From contig NZ_JAIVMC010000006.1 of assembly GCF_020177265.1 (NCBI RefSeq), positions 124,001-188,000 on the forward strand: DNA of 64,000 nucleotides. Direction: 5' to 3'. The translations under genes and the position numbers were made by a program. Source of the DNA: Pseudooceanicola marinus. Lineage in GTDB: Bacteria > Pseudomonadota > Alphaproteobacteria > Rhodobacterales > Rhodobacteraceae. The notes under the pieces were generated by a model, which saw only the letters and a program-made list of their open reading frames with translations, ran no database searches and had not been told where the DNA came from. The stretch's first letter is position 1; the number at the start of each line of letters is the position of its first letter. Shown one piece after another: positions 58,335 through 64,000 of this stretch.

Positions 58335-59311
58335 TGCCCCGGCCTTTCGGCACAGGTCCCGACGGCGAAGCGGTACAGCAGGTCACGATCAGTTCCGGCG
58401 CGCTGACCGCCTCCCTGCTGACCCATGGTGCCACGTTGCAGGACCTGCGCCTGCAGGGCCTGGCCCACCCGCTGGTCCTGGGCTCCCCGCGACTGGAGGA
58501 CTACCTGGGCCCCATGGCCTATTTCGGCGCAACCGTGGGTCGGTACGCCAACCGCATCGCCGAGGGGCGCTTCACACTGGACGGCACGACCTACCAGCTG
58601 GACCGCAACGAGGCCGGGCGCACCTGCCTGCACGGGGGCCGCGCCGGGATCGGCCTGCGCAACTGGACGCTGGAAGCCTCCACGACCGACAGCGCCACCT
58701 TCGCCCTGCTGCTGGCCGACGGCGACATGGGCTTCCCGGGCCGCTGCGCCGTCACCGTCACCTACCGCGCGACCGGCACCGCGCTGGAGATCACCATGGA
58801 GGCCACGCCTTCGGCCCCCTGTCCGATCTCGCTGGCGCATCACAGCTACTTCTCGCTCGATTCCGCGGGCGATGTGGCGGGCCAGACCCTGCAGATCGCC
58901 GCCCGGCACTACCTGCCGGTCGATGATCGCCTGATCCCGCTGGGCAGGATCGCTCCGGTCGAGGCCACCCCCTTCGACTTTCGCAGCCCGCGCGAAATCG
59001 GTCGCCATGGCTACGACCACACTTTCTGCCTTGATGCGGAGAGGACCGCCGCCCGCCTCACGGGCCGCGACGGCCTGGTCCTAGAGGTGGACACGGATGC
59101 GCCGGGCCTGCAGGTCTACGATGCAGCGCATCTCCCCAGCGCAGGGCTGCCCGGTCTCGACGGCCTGCGTTATGGCCCCCGCGCCGGGCTGGCCTTGGAA
59201 ACCCAGGAGTGGCCCGATGCGCCCAACCAGCGGCACTTCCCCGACCCGGTGATCCGGCCCGGCGAGGTCTATCGCAATCGTACGGTCTATCGCTTTGCAC
59301 AGGCCGCATAG
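58334..59311 (+). CDS. Aldose 1-epimerase (mutarotase, GalM-like)
   Basis: The 325-residue protein has aldose epimerase features: THGATLQDLRL near residue 33, VGRYANRIAEGRF near 72-84, catalytic His in CLHGGRAGIGLRNW and in SLAHHSYFSL near residue 172, and a C-terminal Glu in LALETQEWPDAPNQ near residue 291. It interconverts alpha and beta anomers so that the 1-dehydrogenase gets its preferred form. It shares one base with the lactonase stop and is the last gene of the sugar operon. Confidence 0.93.
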   Translation: MPRPFGTGPDGEAVQQVTISSGALTASLLTHGATLQDLRLQGLAHPLVLGSPRLEDYLGPMAYFGATVGRYANRIAEGRFTLDGTTYQLDRNEAGRTCLHGGRAGIGLRNWTLEASTTDSATFALLLADGDMGFPGRCAVTVTYRATGTALEITMEATPSAPCPISLAHHSYFSLDSAGDVAGQTLQIAARHYLPVDDRLIPLGRIAPVEATPFDFRSPREIGRHGYDHTFCLDAERTAARLTGRDGLVLEVDTDAPGLQVYDAAHLPSAGLPGLDGLRYGPRAGLALETQEWPDAPNQRHFPDPVIRPGEVYRNRTVYRFAQAA

Positions 59312-59325
59312 GCGCAGGTGTCATA

Positions 59326-59352
59326 CCTGTCTCACGCTTGTGTGCAGACAGG
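59326..59352. terminator. Weak terminator candidate between convergent genes
   Basis: CCTGTCT and AGACAGG pair over 7 bases with a 13-base loop, 15 bases after the mutarotase stop. A nested CAGGT/ACCTG pair (59315-59329) precedes it. There is no T-tract, so this is only a candidate. Confidence 0.35.
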
Positions 59353-59401
59353 ACCAGGGAACGAATGAGAGGCAGACATTGGGGGCGGCAGTGGCGCCGA
59401 G

Positions 59402-59890
59402 CTACCTGTCGAGGTTCTTCAACATGCTGCGCATGACCTTCAGGTGCACCTCGATCTCTTCCGGTGCGATATCGTCAAGCATGCGCGCCTCGCAGTCCAG
59501 CGCGATATCCAGGATCTCGCGGTGCACCGCCTGCCCCGCGTCGGTCAGCCACCACTTGCGCCGGCGCGGATCGCTGCCCGACGCCTCGAACGTCGCAAGG
59601 CCCCGCGCCTCCAGCAACTTCAGCGACCGGCTGACCGCGGCCTTGTCGAGACGGATCACCTCGCAGATGCGGTTGGCGGTGATCTCCGGCTCGATGTTGA
59701 GCATGGCGATCACCCGCCAGTCCACGATCCCGAGGTTGAAGTCGCGACGGTAAATGGCCGAGGTCTGCCGCTGCCAGGCGCTGCTGACGGCGCTGAGCAG
59801 GAAGGGCGCGTAGTAGTCGATATCGAGGATTTGCACCCCGTCCCGGTCACGGGTCGGGCTGGAGATGCGGCGGTTCGGCTCTTCGGTCAC
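59402..59890 (-). CDS. MarR-family transcriptional regulator
   Basis: The 162-residue protein has a MarR winged HTH at about residues 50-125 (NRICEVIRLDKAAVSRSLKLL, then a basic wing SDPRRRKWWLTDAG) flanked by helices for dimerisation. The start is a GTG at 59890 with a G-rich upstream site. It lies 25 bases after the ferredoxin reductase gene on the same strand, so it may be co-transcribed with the P450 system and regulate it, probably as a repressor released by an aromatic compound. The effector is unknown. Confidence 0.9.
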   Translation of the reverse strand: MTEEPNRRISSPTRDRDGVQILDIDYYAPFLLSAVSSAWQRQTSAIYRRDFNLGIVDWRVIAMLNIEPEITANRICEVIRLDKAAVSRSLKLLEARGLATFEASGSDPRRRKWWLTDAGQAVHREILDIALDCEARMLDDIAPEEIEVHLKVMRSMLKNLDR

Positions 59891-59915
59891 GGTGCGACGC
59901 CCCCGGGGTTAGGAC

Positions 59916-61094
59916 CTATGCGGCTGTCAGGTCATAATTCCTTTCCAGGAGACTGTCACGGGTGGGCGCGGCGTCTTGCGCCAGCAGCCGGCGCGCCTTC
60001 ATGTGGGTCTTGGCATCGTTGACCGTTTCGACCGCGCTCAGGCGGCCGTCGCGGAAGCGTAGGACCGCGCCGCTGTCCAGCAGCACGCTCTCGTCGCCGG
60101 GCAGGGCCAGGCCGGCGATCTGCAGCTTGCAATCATGTTGATCGGACCAGAACCAGGGCACCGCCGCATAGGGATCCGTCGTTCCATGCACGATGGTCTT
60201 GGCGATGGCCCGGGCGTGGTCGGTGGCCGCCTGGACACTTTCCAGCCGGACCCGCGCGCCGCTGCGGGCCTCCGGGAAGGCGGCGCAATCGCCCAGGGCG
60301 AAGATATGCGGGTCGGCGGTGCGCAGGGTGGCGTCGACGACGATGCCGTTGTCGACCTCCAGTCCCGCCGCCTTGGCCAGGTCCACGTTCGGGCAGACGC
60401 CGGCGGCCAGCAGCACCAGGTCGGCGTCCAGCCGGGTCCCGTCGGCCAGCCCGATGCCCTGACCGGTCACCTCGGTCACGCCATTGCCGAGATACAGCGC
60501 GGTGCCAAGGGTTTCGTGCAGGGCGCGGAACCGCTCCGACATTTCGGGAGAAACGGCACGCGCCATCAGACGGGGCGCCGCCTCGGCCAGGCTGACCCGA
60601 TGACCGAGGGAGGCGGCCACGGCGGCGAATTCCAGCCCGATGAAGCCACCGCCGATGACGGCAACGCGGCGCGGCTGGTCCAGGGCGGCACGCAGGGTCG
60701 CCGCATCCTCCAGCGTGCGCAGGTCCAGCGCCCGCTCCACCCCCGGCAGCGGCGGACGCAGGTTGCGGGTGCCGGTGGCGAGGATCAGGGTCTCGTAATC
60801 CAGGCGTTCGTCGCCGATGACCACCTGCCGCGCCGCCCGGTCGAGGCCCTCGACCCGGGTGCCGGTCCGCAAGGTGATGTCCTTGGCGTCGAAGACTTTC
60901 TGCGGGCGCAGGACCAGCTTCTCCGCCTCGCCGCTCTTGAGGTACGCCTTCGAGAGCGGCGGGCGCTGATAGGGCAGCCCCGGCTCGGCGCCGATCAGGG
61001 TGATCGGCCCCTCGTATCCCTCCTGTCGCAGGGACAGGGCGGCCTGGAACCCGCCCTGCCCCGCGCCCACGATGACGACGGGCCCCATGCTCAT
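59916..61094 (-). CDS. FAD/NAD-dependent ferredoxin reductase of the P450 system
   Basis: The 392-residue protein is a putidaredoxin-reductase-type flavoprotein. It has an FAD motif VIVGAGQGGFQAALSLRQEG near residues 6-25, an NAD motif VAVIGGGFIGLEFAAVAASL near 143-162, and a third motif IFALGDCAAFPEA near 270. The C-terminal reductase domain follows. It passes electrons from NADH to the 2Fe-2S ferredoxin encoded just upstream with a 4-base ATGA overlap. An alternative start lies two codons inside (ATG at 61088). Confidence 0.92.
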   Translation of the reverse strand: MSMGPVVIVGAGQGGFQAALSLRQEGYEGPITLIGAEPGLPYQRPPLSKAYLKSGEAEKLVLRPQKVFDAKDITLRTGTRVEGLDRAARQVVIGDERLDYETLILATGTRNLRPPLPGVERALDLRTLEDAATLRAALDQPRRVAVIGGGFIGLEFAAVAASLGHRVSLAEAAPRLMARAVSPEMSERFRALHETLGTALYLGNGVTEVTGQGIGLADGTRLDADLVLLAAGVCPNVDLAKAAGLEVDNGIVVDATLRTADPHIFALGDCAAFPEARSGARVRLESVQAATDHARAIAKTIVHGTTDPYAAVPWFWSDQHDCKLQIAGLALPGDESVLLDSGAVLRFRDGRLSAVETVNDAKTHMKARRLLAQDAAPTRDSLLERNYDLTAA

Positions 61095-61414
61095 ACCTGT
61101 TCCTCCGGCAGATGCACGACGAGGCCGTCCAGCTCAGGCGTCATCGCGATCTGGCACGACAGGCGCGAGGTCGGCTTCACCTCGCAGACCGCGCTTTCCA
61201 GCATGTCGTCCTCTCCCTCCGACCGGGTGCCGGTACGCTCGATCCAGGCGTCGTCGACGTAGCAATGGCAGGTCGCGCACATCATCGAGCCGCCGCATTC
61301 CGCCACGATCCCGTCGACGCCGCCGGCGATGGCCGTCTCCATCACGCTGTCGCCGCTCGCGGCCTCCAGCGTGGTCTCGGTGCCGTCATGTTCGATGTAG
61401 GTAACCTTGGGCAT
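61091..61414 (-). CDS. 2Fe-2S ferredoxin (adrenodoxin/putidaredoxin type)
   Basis: The 107-residue protein has the adrenodoxin-type cluster pattern C40-x5-C46-x2-C49 (ECGGSMMCATC) and C87 (RLSCQIA), the correct spacing for a vertebrate/bacterial P450 ferredoxin. Acidic residues around 60-75 (SEGEDDML) match the surface that docks with reductase and P450. GAGGAG precedes the ATG. It lies 10 bases after the P450 gene and overlaps the reductase gene. It is therefore the electron carrier of this P450. Confidence 0.95.
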   Translation of the reverse strand: MPKVTYIEHDGTETTLEAASGDSVMETAIAGGVDGIVAECGGSMMCATCHCYVDDAWIERTGTRSEGEDDMLESAVCEVKPTSRLSCQIAMTPELDGLVVHLPEEQV

Positions 61415-61424
61415 GGGGGTCTCC

Positions 61425-62657
61425 TCAGGCGGGGATGAGTTTCAGGGGGAGCTTGTCGAGGGCATGGATCGCGTTGTTGGGCCGCCAGGGGGCGTCGCCG
61501 TCGAACTCGATCCGGGCCACCTTGCGGGCCAGGGCGGTCAGCACCGCCTCCATCTCGCCACGGGCGATGTTCTGGCCGACGCAGCCATGGATGCCCGCGC
61601 CGAAGCCCATGTGGCCCATCGGGCGCCGGTCGATGCGGAAGGTATCGGGGTCGCCCCATTTGTCGGGGTCCAGGTTGGCGGCGCCCAGCACGCAGAGGAT
61701 CTTGGTCCCCTCCTCCACCGGATAGCCGGCAATTTCGCAGTCGCGCCCGGCGGTGCGTCCGAAGGTATGCACGGGCGAGGTGTAGCGCAGCACCTCCTCG
61801 ATGGCCGGGCGCACCAGCTTGGGCTCGGCGCGCAGGCGGTCCCATTCGCCCGGATTGGCGGCGAAGCAGTAAAGCGCGTTGCCGATCCCGGTCACGGTCG
61901 TGTCGACACCGGCCGACAGCAGCGAGCGGACCAGCAGCGGCGCCTCGTCCTGGCCGATTTCGCCGGCATCGGCGTCAGCGTAGATCATCGCGCCGATCCC
62001 GTCCTCGGTCAGCCTTTCGCGGGCGCAGGCGGCCATGATCCAGGGCGCGATTTCCTTGGCGCGGGCGGTGGCGGCGCGGCGCAAGGCATTGTCGGGCCCC
62101 ATCGAGTTGAAGACGCAGGCGCCGTAATCCACCAGGATCCGCTGATCGACATCCCGCATGCCCACGACGCGCGGGAAGACGGTGATCGGGAAGCGTTCGG
62201 CCAGATCCTCCACCGCCTCGATGCGGCCACGCGCGACCAGTTCGTCGACCAGCTGCTCCGCTGCCTCGGCAAACATCCCGGCCATGGTCTTCACCACCTT
62301 GGGCGACAGGGCCCTGGACATGACCCGGCGGGTGCGGGTGTGGTCGGGCGGATCCACTTCAAGGATGATCGAGGGCGGCCGCCAGGGGTCGCCGACACGG
62401 AAATCGTTCAGACCGACGCCGCGCGAGGACACGAAATTCTCGTGGTCGCTGAAAACCGCCTTGGTCGTTTCGTACTGGCCAAGCGCCAGAACCGACCAGC
62501 GCGGGATGTAGACCACGGGGCCACGGTGGCGCAGCCCGGCGTAGTAGGCGTCCGGATCGCTCAGCACCGCCGTGTCGAAGGGATCCACGTCCCAGACCGG
62601 CATGCCCTCGGGCGGGGTGATGGCGCGGTGGCCTTCGATCAGTTCCATGTCTCTCAT
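61425..62657 (-). CDS. Cytochrome P450
   Basis: The 410-residue soluble P450 has the oxygen-binding I-helix AGVDTT at residues 249-254, the ExxR motif (E288-R291 in EEVLR) and the haem loop FGAGIHGCVG at 352-361, with Cys359 as the proximal ligand. Length, lack of a membrane anchor and the ferredoxin partner mark a class I bacterial P450. It resembles CYP199-type aromatic acid demethylases in context, but the family number cannot be fixed by eye. The ATG at 62657 follows GGAGGAGG; a start three codons later is possible. It lies 10 bases after livF. Confidence 0.93.
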   Translation of the reverse strand: MRDMELIEGHRAITPPEGMPVWDVDPFDTAVLSDPDAYYAGLRHRGPVVYIPRWSVLALGQYETTKAVFSDHENFVSSRGVGLNDFRVGDPWRPPSIILEVDPPDHTRTRRVMSRALSPKVVKTMAGMFAEAAEQLVDELVARGRIEAVEDLAERFPITVFPRVVGMRDVDQRILVDYGACVFNSMGPDNALRRAATARAKEIAPWIMAACARERLTEDGIGAMIYADADAGEIGQDEAPLLVRSLLSAGVDTTVTGIGNALYCFAANPGEWDRLRAEPKLVRPAIEEVLRYTSPVHTFGRTAGRDCEIAGYPVEEGTKILCVLGAANLDPDKWGDPDTFRIDRRPMGHMGFGAGIHGCVGQNIARGEMEAVLTALARKVARIEFDGDAPWRPNNAIHALDKLPLKLIPA

Positions 62658-62667
62658 GTCCTCCTCC

Positions 62668-63378
62668 TCAGGGGTCGATGCCGACACCGACATGGCGGTG
62701 CAGCAGTGTCTTGTCGGCGATGAGGTCCCCGGCGGGGCCCTCATGCACGATCGTCCCGTTGGCCATCAGGATGGCCCGCGTGGCAAAGGCGAGCGCCGCC
62801 TCCGCGTGTTGTTCCACCAGCACGACGGCCCGGGTGCCGTCCTTCGCCAGTTCCTCGAAAACCGCCATCAGCTGTTCGCAGATCACCGGCGCCAGACCCT
62901 CCAGCGGTTCATCCAGCAACAGCACCTCGGGGCGGGTCATCAGGGTTCGGGCGATGGACAACATCTGCTGCTCGCCGCCCGACAGCTGCATCCCGCCGTT
63001 GCGCCGCCGTTCCTTCAGGCGCGGGAACAGCGCATAGGCCTCCTCCAGCGTGGCGTCGCCGCGCAGGCAGGACAGCAGGTTTTCCTCCACCGTGAGCGAG
63101 GGGAAGATGTCGCGCGTCTGCGGCACCAGGCCGAGGCCCAGGCCATTGCGGCGATGCGGGGCCATCCGGTCCAGCGACCGCCCGCCAAAGCGAAGGTGCC
63201 CGCCGTGCAGCCGGGTCAACCCCATGATGGTGTTGAGCAGCGTCGTCTTGCCCGCGCCGTTGCGGCCGATGACCGCCAGCCGTTCGCCGGGCGCCACGCT
63301 CAGCGACAGGTCCCGCAGCACGTGGGTCGGGCCGTAGCCCGCGGTGACATTGCCAAGCTCCAGAAGCCGGTCAGCCAT
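62668..63378 (-). CDS. livF: Branched-chain-type ABC transporter ATP-binding protein (LivF)
   Basis: The 236-residue protein has Walker A GRNGAGKTT at residues 38-46, a LivF-type Q-loop region (GLVPQTRDIFPSLTVEENL), signature LSGGEQQML near 132 and Walker B EVLLLDEPLEGLAP near 155. LivF proteins pair with LivG as the second ATPase of branched-chain amino acid type importers, which in catabolic operons often carry aromatic acids. It overlaps livG by 8 bases and is followed by the P450 gene, suggesting that the imported compound is the P450 substrate. Confidence 0.93.
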   Translation of the reverse strand: MADRLLELGNVTAGYGPTHVLRDLSLSVAPGERLAVIGRNGAGKTTLLNTIMGLTRLHGGHLRFGGRSLDRMAPHRRNGLGLGLVPQTRDIFPSLTVEENLLSCLRGDATLEEAYALFPRLKERRRNGGMQLSGGEQQMLSIARTLMTRPEVLLLDEPLEGLAPVICEQLMAVFEELAKDGTRAVVLVEQHAEAALAFATRAILMANGTIVHEGPAGDLIADKTLLHRHVGVGIDP

Positions 63379-64000
63379 GGGCGCCTCCCAGGTAAAGTTC
63401 GCGCACCTGCGCGTTGCGGGCGATCTCCTCGGGCGTGCCCTCGGTCAGGATCCGCCCCTGCACCAGCACCACGATCGAGCGCGCCACCCGGAACACCAGG
63501 TCCATGTCATGCTCGATCACCAGCACCGCCAGATCCTCGGGCAGCCGTTCGATGGCCTCGATGATCAGATGCGTCTCGCTAGATGGCACACCAGCGGCAG
63601 GCTCATCCAGGATCAGCACTCGCGGCTTCAACGCCAGCGTCAGGGCCATCTCGACCAGGCGCTGCTGACCATAGGCCAGATCGACCACCGGCCGGTCCGC
63701 CAGCGCCAGCAGATCGAACTGCGCCAGCAGCGCCTCGACCTCGGCCTCGATCTTCGGATCGCTGTCGGCGCGGCGGAACAGGCGCCCGCCCTGCCCCTGA
63801 CGTTCCAGCACCGGCAGACGCAGGTTCTCCCGCACCGTCAGGCCGGAAAACAGGGTGGTGATCTGGAAGGTCTTGGCGATGCCGTGCTTGACCCGCTCGG
63901 CCTCGTCCAGGGCCGCGATGTCCTGCCCGTCGAAGCGGATGCTGCCGCCCGTGGGGGCGAGGATGCCCGTGACCAGATTGGCAAATGTGCTCTTGCCCGC
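63371..64000 (-). CDS. livG: Branched-chain-type ABC transporter ATP-binding protein (LivG), N-terminus outside window
   Basis: The open frame runs from the right edge to a stop at 63371, giving the last 209 residues. The first visible residues are the end of Walker A (AGKST). LivG features follow: AKTFQITTLFSGLTVRENL, a signature reading LAYGQQRLVEMA near 107, and Walker B RVLILDEPAAGV. It pairs with LivF. The missing start and the LivH, LivM and binding-protein genes probably lie to the right. The start at 63835 suggested by a shorter frame is internal. Confidence 0.9.
   Translation of the reverse strand, partial: AGKSTFANLVTGILAPTGGSIRFDGQDIAALDEAERVKHGIAKTFQITTLFSGLTVRENLRLPVLERQGQGGRLFRRADSDPKIEAEVEALLAQFDLLALADRPVVDLAYGQQRLVEMALTLALKPRVLILDEPAAGVPSSETHLIIEAIERLPEDLAVLVIEHDMDLVFRVARSIVVLVQGRILTEGTPEEIARNAQVRELYLGGAHG

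Overview
The window looks like a chromosomal segment of a GC-rich alphaproteobacterium, most likely a Rhodobacterales (roseobacter-type) species. This rests on uniformly high GC with strong third-position bias, two TRAP transporter sets and a TTT set, a ChvE/GguAB sugar transporter with a GbpR-like regulator, a GAK-type CofD protein, and many small catabolic operons each paired with its own GntR, LysR, MarR or AraC regulator. I see no rRNA, tRNA, CRISPR array, insertion sequence or prophage.

Layout. 1-3.5 kb: the start of a GMC oxidoreductase (cut by the left edge), a Crp/Fnr regulator, a degenerate single receiver domain and a FadR-type GntR regulator. 3.5-8.7 kb: a minus-strand set of TRAP transporter genes, a 3-hydroxyacyl-CoA-dehydrogenase-family enzyme and an octopine/nopaline-type dehydrogenase. 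A 15-base element is shared between the GntR promoter and the TRAP promoter. 9-13 kb: LuxR and LysR regulators, and a divergent three-gene set (AhpD-like, NTF2-like, PNPOx-like). 13-19.6 kb: an AraC regulator, a small membrane protein, an exported YHS protein, an orphan GAK CofD-like protein, an exported bactofilin-like membrane protein and an M29 aminopeptidase.

19.7-28.6 kb: a GntR-controlled catabolic cluster with an FAD monooxygenase, SDR, aldehyde dehydrogenase, TRAP transporter, maleate-isomerase/Asp-Glu-racemase-type enzyme and a divergent isochorismatase-fold protein that lacks the family cysteine. 28.6-35.8 kb: a second GntR-controlled divergent unit. On one side is an isocitrate-lyase/PEP-mutase superfamily lyase, on the other a TctCBA transporter and a LeuC/LeuD-type hydro-lyase. 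Together these suggest uptake, hydration and C-C cleavage of a branched dicarboxylate such as an alkylmaleate or alkylmalate.

35.9-45.4 kb: a two-partner secretion pair (TpsB transporter and a 1945-residue TpsA with about nine MBG-type repeats). It is followed by an unusual protein that fuses a LuxR-type HTH to an alpha/beta-hydrolase. A 33-base AT-rich palindrome lies just before the tpsA start codon. 45.5-59.3 kb: a complete aldose catabolic operon made of GbpR, ChvE-GguA-GguB, sugar dehydrogenase, lactonase, IlvD/Edd-type sugar-acid dehydratase and mutarotase. It ends in both the L-arabinose branch (2-keto-3-deoxyarabonate dehydratase, alpha-ketoglutarate semialdehyde dehydrogenase) and the D-galactose DeLey-Doudoroff branch (KDGal kinase and aldolase). 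59.4-64 kb: a complete class I cytochrome P450 system (P450, 2Fe-2S ferredoxin, ferredoxin reductase) with a MarR regulator and the start of a Liv-type ABC transporter cut by the right edge.

All functions are inferred from reading the translated sequence and from family knowledge. No searches were run.
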